Assembly (NCBI GenBank): GCA_903882765.1
Contig: CAIRYE010000167.1
Span: 1-5,893, forward strand
Source of the DNA: an uncultured Anaerolineae bacterium
Lineage (GTDB): Bacteria > Chloroflexota > Anaerolineae > Anaerolineales > Villigracilaceae
Direction: 5' to 3'
DNA: 5,893 bases
The notes below the pieces were generated by a model that saw only the letters and a list, made by a program, of their open reading frames with translations, ran no database searches and was not told the DNA's origin. Below are positions 1 to 5,893 of the stretch, in pieces. Both the position numbers and the translations under genes were made by a program. Each line of letters begins with the position of its first letter. Position 1 is the first letter of the stretch.

Positions 1-29
1 CACGGTCGCGACCGTGCTGTTTTCGGTTT
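1..29. terminator. Likely bidirectional intrinsic terminator, cut by the window edge
   Basis: Bases 1-16 form a perfect 16-base palindrome (CACGGTCGCGACCGTG), giving a 6-bp stem with a CGCG loop. On the plus strand it is followed at once by CTGTTTTCGGTTT, a T-rich tail. On the minus strand, 3' of the tpiA stop codon, the same bases give an A-rich lead-in (AAACCGAAAACAG) before the stem. If the bases left of the window mirror this, the stem would lengthen to 13 bp or more and carry an A-tract on one side and a T-tract on the other, the usual layout of a two-way Rho-independent terminator between convergent genes. The palindrome is seen directly; the extension to the left is inferred. Confidence 0.6.
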
Positions 30-36
30 GACTCAA

Positions 37-795
37 TTATTTGGACGCAGCTTTAGCGATAGCGACAAAATCTTCGGTCTTCAGGCTGGCTCCGCCAACC
101 AACGCGCCATCAATATCTTCGCGGGTAAAGTAATCGGCGGCGTTGGCGGCATTAACGGAGCCACCATATAAAATTCGAATTTTCTGCGCGGCATCCTCGC
201 CAAAGAGATCGGTTAAGGATTTCCGCACGATATTTTTATGTACGTTTTGGGCATCATCCGCGGTGGCGGCGAGGCCGGTTCCTATAGCCCAAACAGGCTC
301 GTAGGCAACCACGATTCCCGCGGCAGTGGCAGCGTCGATTCCCTTTAGACCTTCGAGGGTTTGGCTGCTCACTACTTCAGAGGTTCTACCTGCTTTATTT
401 TCTTCCAATGTTTCACCGATACATACGATAGGAGTTAGTCCATTTTTTATCGCGGCGTGAACTTTCTTGTTTACAGTCTCGTTGGTTTCACCAAAATAGC
501 TGCGCCTTTCAGAATGACCGATAATGACATAATTGCAGAATTCCTTCACCATAGAGGGGGAAACTTCACCTGTGAAGGCGCCTTTTTCTTCCCAGTGAAT
601 GTTTTGCGCGCCTACGCCAATTTTTGTATCCTGAAGTAAATTCGCGATAGCTAAGATAGAAATAAAAGGAGGACAAAGCACGATATCAATATTTTCGATC
701 TTGTTTAGTTCTTTTCCCATCACTGAAACCAAGTCACGAGCTTCAGCAACGGTCTTGTTCATTTTCCAATTACCTGCAACAAATGGGGTTCGCAT
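37..795 (-). CDS. tpiA: Triosephosphate isomerase
   Basis: This cytosolic glycolytic enzyme interconverts dihydroxyacetone phosphate and glyceraldehyde 3-phosphate. The 252-residue length is normal for bacterial TIM. All hallmark segments are present: the N-terminal NWKMN with substrate-binding Asn9 and catalytic Lys11; IIGHSERR with electrophilic His94; AYEPVWAIGTG with catalytic base Glu166 and the following mobile loop 6; YGGSV at 210-214; and GALVGGASL at 230-238, which binds the phosphate. The ATG start is well supported because the protein begins a few residues before the first beta strand and an AGAAGGT ribosome site sits at proper spacing. It is the last gene of the cluster, 57 bases after the MBL-fold gene and just before a likely terminator. 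It is not beside gap or pgk in this window, although those genes often accompany tpiA in bacteria. No odd residues were seen. Confidence 0.97.
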   Translation of the reverse strand: MRTPFVAGNWKMNKTVAEARDLVSVMGKELNKIENIDIVLCPPFISILAIANLLQDTKIGVGAQNIHWEEKGAFTGEVSPSMVKEFCNYVIIGHSERRSYFGETNETVNKKVHAAIKNGLTPIVCIGETLEENKAGRTSEVVSSQTLEGLKGIDAATAAGIVVAYEPVWAIGTGLAATADDAQNVHKNIVRKSLTDLFGEDAAQKIRILYGGSVNAANAADYFTREDIDGALVGGASLKTEDFVAIAKAASK

Positions 796-800
796 AATAC

Positions 801-807
801 ACCTTCT
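801..807 (-). promoter_or_regulatory. Ribosome binding site of tpiA
   Basis: On the minus strand the sequence reads AGAAGGT, followed by about five to six bases and then the ATG at 795. This is a good Shine-Dalgarno match at standard spacing, and it fixes the tpiA start. It is the clearest such site in the window apart from the one before the CDP-alcohol phosphotransferase gene. Confidence 0.7.
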
Positions 808-852
808 GACCTAATGTAGTAAAAAAAATTGAGTATGTGATCAACGACCGGT

Positions 853-1614
853 TCAATCGATTTGAATGGTCTGCATATCTACAGCTCGACTAATTTTACC
901 TGTAAAAACTTGCCTAGCTTCTTCAATAATATCCTTTTGTTGATACTTACCAGTTGGATAGTGTATCAATAATAATTCTTTGGCATTTGCCCGCATTGCT
1001 GTTTCAGCGGCCTGTCCCGCGGAGGAATGCCCTTTTTCTGGCCCGGTCGCTTCATGGATCAACAGATGAGCTTCCTTCCCTATGGTGATCACGCCGGGAC
1101 AAGGTTCGGTGTCGCAGGAGTAACCTACAACCTTATCTTCTTGCTTGAAGTACATTCGTAAGCCCATGGTTGGGATAAAATGACTGACAGGTGTGCCGGA
1201 AATGTGAATTTCAGGCGTTTCGAGGATGGTTTGGCTAACTATGTGAGGGATCCGGTGATAATTGACTTGGAAAAAATTTGGCCATTTATCCCAATCAAAT
1301 AGGTCCATCATTTTTTCCATACGATCGATGGAGTGGTCTGATCCATGAATGGTGATCGGGGTTTTTCGGCCGGTTAACCACATCGTCATAAGGAGCATAG
1401 GTAGACCGGAGACGTGGTCGGGATGGAAATGGGTAATGATAATGTCGTCAAAGGCATTGATATCCAAGCCCGCTTCGTCCAACTTCACGATAGGATTGAT
1501 TCCGCTATCGATCAACACCCTTGAATTTTCTGTGATGATCGATAGCATAGTATTGTCACTTCCCGTTGTGGGAATGGCGTTGGATGAACCAAGTATGATA
1601 AGTTTTGATGCCAT
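853..1614 (-). CDS. RNase Z-like metallo-beta-lactamase-fold hydrolase
   Basis: This 253-residue protein is probably a cytosolic metal-dependent phosphodiesterase or hydrolase. The N-terminus KLIILGSSNAIP is the usual opening strand of RNase Z-type MBL proteins. The metal-binding motif HFHPDH lies at 62-67, with further ligands at His145 (in SHFIPTMG), Asp168 (in YSCDTEP) and His218 (in LLLIHYP). It also has the HEAT tetrapeptide at 187-190 and His196 in GHSSAGQAA, which match the HEAT and HST motifs of tRNase Z. Compared with Bacillus subtilis RNase Z, however, the His145-to-Asp168 spacing is about 23 residues rather than about 71, so the tRNA-gripping flexible arm is missing. I therefore do not call it rnz. 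The substrate is unknown. No good ribosome site precedes the ATG (AGGA is about 15 bases away), but the first strand begins at residue 4, so this start fits. It lies 25 bases after lgt. Confidence 0.85.
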   Translation of the reverse strand: MASKLIILGSSNAIPTTGSDNTMLSIITENSRVLIDSGINPIVKLDEAGLDINAFDDIIITHFHPDHVSGLPMLLMTMWLTGRKTPITIHGSDHSIDRMEKMMDLFDWDKWPNFFQVNYHRIPHIVSQTILETPEIHISGTPVSHFIPTMGLRMYFKQEDKVVGYSCDTEPCPGVITIGKEAHLLIHEATGPEKGHSSAGQAAETAMRANAKELLLIHYPTGKYQQKDIIEEARQVFTGKISRAVDMQTIQID

Positions 1615-1639
1615 TGGAAAATAAAATTATCCTAAGGTG

Positions 1640-2449
1640 TTATTTTTGATGCCTCCAAACCAGTGTACCCGCCGCGAATAACAAAATTATTCCCATAAAT
1701 GTTTGGTTGGCGTTGATGCCATTAAGCACAGAAGCATCTACACGCAGGAAGTCCAACAGAAATCTTCCGAGAGGGTAGATGATCAGATACGTTAGGAATA
1801 TATCACCATCCTTATAATTGGAAGACCGTTTATTAAAAATTAGTACTAATAGGCTAAGGTTAAGCAGGTTCCATAGGCTTTCGTAAAGAAACAAAGGGTG
1901 GTAATAGGCAACTTGTTGATAGTCGGCCATCCGATGTTCAGGCGAGATAAAAATTTTCCAAGGAAGGTCGGTTGGTTTGCCATAAAGTTCTTGGTTGAAA
2001 TAATTCCCCCAACGGCCAATAGCCTGACCTAAGGCTAGTCCAAAGGAACTGATATCAAGCCAGCGTACGAAATTGAGTTTATTTTTGATGGAAAACAAAT
2101 ACAATGCCAAAGCACCGCCCAACACCGCTCCCGGAATACCCAATCCACCACGGCGCAGGTTGATCAGATCCAAAGGGTGGGTTAGGTAATACTGGGTGGT
2201 AATACCGCTGGCAACCAAGCTAGGAGACGGTGTAAACACGTGCCATAGCCTTGCGCCAACAATACCTCCAATGATCAACCAGATCATCAGATCCCATAAT
2301 TTGTCGGAATCTTCCCCCATTTTTTGAGCAAACCGCTGGGCTAATAAACCGCCGGCAAGGGTACCGCTCATCAATATGATCCCGTAATAATAGATCGTAA
2401 AATCGTGGCTGCCAAAAAATAGGTGAATACCATCAAAGGCGAATGTCAT
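1640..2449 (-). CDS. lgt: Prolipoprotein diacylglyceryl transferase
   Basis: This integral membrane enzyme moves the diacylglyceryl group of phosphatidylglycerol onto the lipobox cysteine of prolipoproteins, the first step of lipoprotein maturation. Its 269 residues carry about seven hydrophobic segments (roughly 20-42, 52-72, 105-122, 130-147, 185-206, 217-236 and 247-265). The family signature is at 145-157 (GRWGNYFNQELYG), containing Arg146, Asn149 and Glu154, the counterparts of essential E. coli Arg143, Asn146 and Glu151. HPLFLYE at 184-190 and YPLGRFLLDFLR at 225-236, with Arg229 matching E. coli Arg239, also fit. The position of E. coli His103 is Pro106 here (GGLGIPGAVLGG), and E. coli Glu243 is replaced by Asp233. 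The ATG lies 6 bases after the preceding gene's stop, with only a weak purine run for ribosome binding, so translation is probably coupled to that gene. Confidence 0.96.
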   Translation of the reverse strand: MTFAFDGIHLFFGSHDFTIYYYGIILMSGTLAGGLLAQRFAQKMGEDSDKLWDLMIWLIIGGIVGARLWHVFTPSPSLVASGITTQYYLTHPLDLINLRRGGLGIPGAVLGGALALYLFSIKNKLNFVRWLDISSFGLALGQAIGRWGNYFNQELYGKPTDLPWKIFISPEHRMADYQQVAYYHPLFLYESLWNLLNLSLLVLIFNKRSSNYKDGDIFLTYLIIYPLGRFLLDFLRVDASVLNGINANQTFMGIILLFAAGTLVWRHQK

Positions 2450-2455
2450 TGTTTA

Positions 2456-3070
2456 TTACTTCTTTGTTGCTTCTTGTCTTACTTTAAAAATTCGTTGTAA
2501 AGCGGTAACATTCGTGAGAATTGCCAAGATCCATATAGCGATAATAGGTTGGTTGAGCAGCAACAAAGGTGTAACCACCAGGTAACGTTCCATTCTGGTA
2601 AGAATTCCTGTGTTGGCGTTTAAGTGGAGAGATTCAGCACGCGCTTTTACATACGAAACCAAGATGGAGCCAGCCGCCGCTACATACACCAAAATAGTCG
2701 TGGTCTCATCATTGGAGATGGAATAGTAATACAGCAACCCGCCGAGAATGAATAACTCAGAGTACCGATCGGAAACAGAATCAACAAACGCGCCAAACTC
2801 GGTCACTTCTCCGCGTAATCGTGCCATGGTTCCGTCCAAAGCATCGAATGGCGTACACACCAAAATAAACAAACCACCTTCTACGATTCGCCCCTGAGAA
2901 AGGAACCACGCTCCAACCATATTCCCAAGTAAGCCAAGGATGGTCATGGCATTCGGGGTAATGCCGAGGCCATTTAGGAATTTAGCCGTCGGTTCGGTTA
3001 CACCTTTGAACCAAAGGCGCATATTGTCGGTAAATGATCTTTTCTTTTCGGTTTGTGTATTTGTTTCCAT
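2456..3070 (-). CDS. CDP-alcohol phosphotransferase, phosphatidylinositol-phosphate-synthase type
   Basis: This membrane enzyme transfers a phosphatidyl group from a CDP-activated lipid to an alcohol. The 204-residue protein has an amphipathic N-terminus, GITPNAMTILG at 36-46 and several membrane helices. The complete family motif D-x2-D-G-x2-A-R-x8-G-x3-D-x3-D spans Asp76, Asp79, Gly80, Ala83, Arg84, Gly93, Asp97 and Asp101, which hold the metals and CDP. Two details point to inositol-phosphate acceptors rather than glycerol phosphate. The motif ends DSVSDR, as in mycobacterial PgsA1, rather than the DPxADK of phosphatidylglycerophosphate synthases. SYVKARAES at 139-147 plus RMER at 159-162 also match the acceptor-pocket Ser, Lys and Arg of actinobacterial PIP synthases in spacing. 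Family membership is very sure; the acceptor is an inference, and PGP synthase is the main alternative. It is preceded by a good ribosome site and sits 24 bases after ftsK. Confidence 0.9.
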   Translation of the reverse strand: METNTQTEKKRSFTDNMRLWFKGVTEPTAKFLNGLGITPNAMTILGLLGNMVGAWFLSQGRIVEGGLFILVCTPFDALDGTMARLRGEVTEFGAFVDSVSDRYSELFILGGLLYYYSISNDETTTILVYVAAAGSILVSYVKARAESLHLNANTGILTRMERYLVVTPLLLLNQPIIAIWILAILTNVTALQRIFKVRQEATKK

Positions 3071-3075
3071 TATCT

Positions 3076-3081
3076 ATCCTG
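3076..3081 (-). promoter_or_regulatory. Ribosome binding site of the CDP-alcohol phosphotransferase gene
   Basis: On the minus strand CAGGAT precedes the ATG at 3070, with six bases between AGGA and the start codon. It sits in the 24-base gap after the ftsK stop codon and supports the chosen start, so this gene can be translated independently of ftsK. Confidence 0.65.
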
Positions 3082-3094
3082 ATATTTGAATTTT

Positions 3095-5326
3095 TTATTC
3101 AATTTCTTCGTCGTTGCCAATTGGGTCTACTAATACATCGCGGTCTTTTCCACCACCCATAGAGGGGCCAACTACGCCCATTTCCTCTAATTGGTCGATC
3201 AGTCGGGCAGCTCGCGGATAGCCGATCTTTAATTTACGCTGGATCAGCGAGGCACTGGCTTTTTGGCTGGATCGAACGATTTCGATAGCCTGGTCGATCA
3301 GCGCGTCATTGCTATCTTCCTGGGGTTCGTACAGCAAGCTTTCCCAAGGGGGAGCGTCATTTTTATTTTGAATTTCTTTTTGCCAATGGGCAATGATCTT
3401 CTCGATCTCGTTATCGGTGATCCAAACGCCTTGTGCCCGAACAGGGTTGCCAACGGCAGGATCAAGAAAGAGCAAGTCGCCCTTACCCAACAACGATTCA
3501 GCGCCTGTCGAATCAAGGATGACCCGGCTATCGATACCCGATGCGACCGCGAAAGCCAAGCGGGCTGGGAAGTTGGCTTTGATCGTGCCGGTAACTACAT
3601 CTGTGCTTGGTCTTTGGGTGGCTACCACCAAGTGGATACCGGTTGCCCTTGCTTTTTGGGCGAGGCGTACCAGATTCACTTCTACTTGTTCTGGCGATGA
3701 CATCATTAGGTCGGCAAGTTCATCAATAATAACAACGATCCGCGGTAATCGATTCTTTGTTTTCTTGTTATAGGCGTTCAGATCGCGTGAGCGATTGCCT
3801 TCTAATAAACGATAGCGGTGTTCCATTTCGTTTACCAGCCAGCGCAACACCCCTAAGATACGTTGAACGTCAGTTTCTACTTTGCCCAATAAATGGGGTA
3901 AACCATTGAATCGGATCAGTTCCACCATTTTCACATCGATCATGACCAATCGCATTTCGTCAGGGTGGTTGTTCATTGCCAGACAGGCTGCCAAAGCGGC
4001 GATAAAAACCGATTTTCCGGAACCAGTTTGCCCGGCAACCAGTAAATGCGGCATTTTTGCTAGGTCTGCCACCAAAGGATGCCCTGAAACATCACGCCCT
4101 AAAGCAAATGCCAAAGGTGTTTTAAGCTTGTTATAGGGCTCACTCTCGAGAATGGGCCTAAGCCGAACCGCGGTAAGTTGGCTGTTTGGCACTTCGATGC
4201 CGATATAAGCGCGACCGGGCACAGGGGCTTCGATGCGTAAGCGAAAAGCGGAGGTTGCCAGGGCAAGGTCACTTTGAAGGTTAGCAATTTGTGAAACGCG
4301 AACTTTCATTGCCTGTTCATCTGTTTCAGTCGATCCCGGTTTTTTAATATAACCAGGTTGCACCGCGTATTGCGTCACGATCGGGCCGGTTCGGTAGCCA
4401 ATCACCTTTGCGGGAACTCCAAAATCGGCCAAGGTTTTTTCGATCAACCCTGCCGTGGTATTGATATGTTTTTCATCTATGGCTGTGTTTTGTTCATTTG
4501 AAAGAAGTGTTAAAGGAGGTAATTGTTCGTTCCGTTCATAAACCATCGTTGAGGTTAGGTCGTTATCCTGAGTCGCCTTCAAATTTTTGCGAAATTCGAT
4601 CGGCAAGGTGGTGTGGGTGCTGCGCCGTGGCTGATCTTTGGTTTTCGAATTCCCTACTTCAAAAGGATTCTCCGCAGGTTCGGGGAAGGTGGATGATTCG
4701 TTCTTACTCCTAGCCCCATCTGGATTGGATATTGAGGACAAAAATTGTTCGACGACGGGGAATAGGTCAAAGGTAAGGAAAAAGAAAAATACCAAGAATA
4801 GAAAGGTTATAAGTCCCTGTAAGAATAAATTAGGGATAATTAGCGCTAATATTCCGGCCAATGCCCACCCTGTGTAGCCGCCATCTAGCCCAGATTCTGC
4901 CCTCTCGATCGATATGCCCCCTGTTTGGGTAAGAAACATGAGCAGTAGAAGTAACAATACTTCAAACTTTACAAATTTCCACCAATCGATCTCATTTCTG
5001 CCCTCTTTGGGTTTGCGAATGATCAGCAAACCGCTAACCCCGATTCCGCCCATGACAAACACTGCGCCGTATCCAAACCAACGCCACAATGTGTTTGCCC
5101 AAGGGGTTAGTAAACTGCCGCCGGTGAGCCCCATCAAGGCAAGCAGGGACATTAAAGCAAAAGAGAAAATCACTACACCTGAAATATCAAAAGTGGAGCC
5201 ATCAAATTTTTCATTTAATTCGCTGATCCATTGGCTCAGGTTTTTTTGGGATGGTTCAGCGAGCAAATAACGTTGTTTTCTTGGGGTTCGTTTAGCCATT
5301 TTAATATTTATTTTATTCGTTAACAT
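3095..5326 (-). CDS. ftsK: FtsK/SpoIIIE-family DNA translocase
   Basis: This septum-anchored hexameric ATPase pumps double-stranded DNA during chromosome segregation. The 743-residue protein is close to SpoIIIE in length and much shorter than E. coli FtsK. Order of parts: a basic head; about four membrane segments (roughly 48-68, 84-104, 121-137 and 152-190); a short polar linker (about 195-270); alpha and beta motor domains with Walker A GQTGSGKS at 432-439, Walker B VVIIDELADL at 531-540 and the conserved ARATGIHLVVATQRPS segment from 560; then a C-terminal winged-helix gamma domain at about 674-735 (KLKIGYPRAARLIDQLEEMG). The usual DPK of the motor reads DVK at 464-466. The start is uncertain: the ATG at 5326 adds MLTNKINIK, whereas the second ATG at 5299 gives MAKRTPRKQR, a more typical basic head. 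Neither has a clear ribosome site. It follows the partial HTH-module gene by 59 bases. Confidence 0.96.
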   Translation of the reverse strand: MLTNKINIKMAKRTPRKQRYLLAEPSQKNLSQWISELNEKFDGSTFDISGVVIFSFALMSLLALMGLTGGSLLTPWANTLWRWFGYGAVFVMGGIGVSGLLIIRKPKEGRNEIDWWKFVKFEVLLLLLLMFLTQTGGISIERAESGLDGGYTGWALAGILALIIPNLFLQGLITFLFLVFFFFLTFDLFPVVEQFLSSISNPDGARSKNESSTFPEPAENPFEVGNSKTKDQPRRSTHTTLPIEFRKNLKATQDNDLTSTMVYERNEQLPPLTLLSNEQNTAIDEKHINTTAGLIEKTLADFGVPAKVIGYRTGPIVTQYAVQPGYIKKPGSTETDEQAMKVRVSQIANLQSDLALATSAFRLRIEAPVPGRAYIGIEVPNSQLTAVRLRPILESEPYNKLKTPLAFALGRDVSGHPLVADLAKMPHLLVAGQTGSGKSVFIAALAACLAMNNHPDEMRLVMIDVKMVELIRFNGLPHLLGKVETDVQRILGVLRWLVNEMEHRYRLLEGNRSRDLNAYNKKTKNRLPRIVVIIDELADLMMSSPEQVEVNLVRLAQKARATGIHLVVATQRPSTDVVTGTIKANFPARLAFAVASGIDSRVILDSTGAESLLGKGDLLFLDPAVGNPVRAQGVWITDNEIEKIIAHWQKEIQNKNDAPPWESLLYEPQEDSNDALIDQAIEIVRSSQKASASLIQRKLKIGYPRAARLIDQLEEMGVVGPSMGGGKDRDVLVDPIGNDEEIE

Positions 5327-5385
5327 TGTAATTTATTAATGTGCGTTTTCCTAACACTTTGAAATCCCCGATTACCCAGGCATTA

Positions 5386-5893
5386 CTAATTAGTTTCTTC
5401 AGAAACTTGTTCTTCCATTTCCAAAATTGCTTTCGCTACAGATTCTACTGCTACGCGTTGTTTGCGATATAGGTCCGCCTCAGACATAGCAAGTCGATTT
5501 GCGACCTCACGCACTTTGCGGCCTTCAAAAAACTTAAGTTCTAGAATGTTATAAAGGATCCATTCCGTCGTGAAACGTCGATCCCCTTCCGGTTTGATCT
5601 GTTCGACCGCTTTTTTCAATACGGCTCTAAGCGCGTTGGGAATATTCCCTTCAAAATCCTTACGAGCGGTTTCCTGAATGATCTTAAGCTTAGTGAGTGG
5701 TGAGCTGGTTAGCTTAGGTCCACCCCAATAATGGTTCAAGGCTTCGCGTACTATCTCAACAATATCTTCATCACCATTCGTTTTTTCGATCAGCAAGCGG
5801 GTTTTATCATAGCGGCTTGATGCTCTGATCTGTTGGATCAATTGCACTTGTGGTTCTATCTTTTGGATGATCTGAATGATATTTTGTTGCAAA
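5386..5893 (-). CDS. Uncharacterised protein with C-terminal HTH-like module, 5' end outside window
   Basis: The frame is open through the right edge and no start can be fixed. The first complete codon inside is TTG, and nothing upstream is visible, so this is best treated as the C-terminal 168 residues of a protein of unknown length. No membrane segment is visible. After a helical, isoleucine- and glutamine-rich lead (about 1-25 of the visible part), residues 43-160 look like one all-helical module: VREALNHYW at 48-56, SSPL at 63-66, ALRAVLKKAVEQIKP at 87-101, then WILYNILELKFFEG at 111-124 and a helix-turn-helix-like REVANRLAMSEADLYRKQR at 128-146. From memory, a module with this order occurs at the head of NB-ARC/TPR-type proteins of Chloroflexota; this has not been searched. 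A DNA- or protein-binding regulatory role is possible but unproven. It ends with an acidic tail 59 bases before ftsK, in the same direction. Confidence 0.75.
   Translation of the reverse strand, partial: LQQNIIQIIQKIEPQVQLIQQIRASSRYDKTRLLIEKTNGDEDIVEIVREALNHYWGGPKLTSSPLTKLKIIQETARKDFEGNIPNALRAVLKKAVEQIKPEGDRRFTTEWILYNILELKFFEGRKVREVANRLAMSEADLYRKQRVAVESVAKAILEMEEQVSEETN

Noticed and set aside
796..852. Minus-strand TTGATC, an eight-T run and TACATT as a possible promoter or terminator before tpiA
   Set aside because: The -10 and -35 candidates match poorly and the spacing is about 20 bases. The only stem before the T-run is four base pairs (TTGA/TCAA). Neither reading is strong enough to annotate.
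853..1614. Naming the MBL-fold gene rnz (tRNase Z)
   Set aside because: The motifs fit, but the flexible arm region is missing and the protein is about 50 residues shorter than B. subtilis RNase Z, so only a family-level call is supported.
3298..3516. Minus-strand frame of 72 codons overlapping ftsK
   Set aside because: It is an out-of-frame overlap with the highly conserved FtsK coding sequence, with no start signal and no domain.
3263..3700. Open frame of 145 codons on the plus strand
   Set aside because: It lies wholly antisense to the conserved FtsK motor and gamma domains, and its translation shows no recognisable family. It is a shadow of the real gene, as are the shorter frames at 3393-3773, 3882-4136 and 4914-5270.
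4511..4519. AAAGGAGGT on the plus strand, an excellent Shine-Dalgarno match
   Set aside because: It lies inside ftsK on the opposite strand, encodes part of PPLTL there, and has no suitable plus-strand ATG with a conserved protein downstream. The same applies to AAAAGGAGG near 666 inside tpiA.
5327..5385. Promoter or hairpin in the 59-base gap before ftsK
   Set aside because: AT-rich TTAATAAAT resembles a -10 region, but no matching -35 was found. GTG/CAC and ACTAATTAGT inverted repeats are too short to support a structure.
5386..5893. A complete 168-residue gene starting at TTG 5892
   Set aside because: The TTG is simply the first whole codon before the window edge. No ribosome site or upstream stop can be seen, so a partial gene is the safer call.

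Overview
The window holds six tightly spaced genes, all on the minus strand. Transcription order, from high to low coordinate, is: the 3' part of an HTH-module protein, an FtsK/SpoIIIE DNA translocase, a CDP-alcohol phosphotransferase of phosphatidylinositol-phosphate-synthase type, prolipoprotein diacylglyceryl transferase (Lgt), an RNase Z-like metallo-beta-lactamase-fold hydrolase, and triosephosphate isomerase (TpiA). The gaps between them are 59, 24, 6, 25 and 57 bases. I see no rRNA, tRNA, CRISPR array, insertion sequence or phage gene, and no gene-free stretch longer than 60 bases.

The organism is probably a member of Chloroflexota, most likely class Anaerolineae. This is an inference from protein character: the partial gene at the right edge carries a helical/HTH module that I recall as common in Chloroflexota regulators, and the FtsK and Lgt have the same flavour. 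Base composition looks moderate and slightly AT-leaning by eye. No marker in the window fixes the taxonomy, so genus and species are open.

Layout: 1-29 is half or more of a likely bidirectional terminator closing the cluster. 37-795 is tpiA. 853-1614 is the MBL-fold hydrolase. 1640-2449 is lgt. 2456-3070 is the CDP-alcohol phosphotransferase. 3095-5326 is ftsK. 5386-5893 is the partial gene, whose start lies outside the window.

Functionally this looks like a chromosomal housekeeping cluster. The three middle genes act at the membrane: DNA translocation at the septum, phospholipid head-group synthesis and lipoprotein lipidation. They are followed by a soluble hydrolase and a glycolytic enzyme. 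The proteins look intact, with their key catalytic residues present. I found no convincing novel system. The points that deserve a second look are the Chloroflexota-type HTH module ahead of ftsK, the inositol-lipid signature of the phosphotransferase, the arm-less RNase Z-like protein, the DNA-reading helix of FtsK, and the terminator palindrome.
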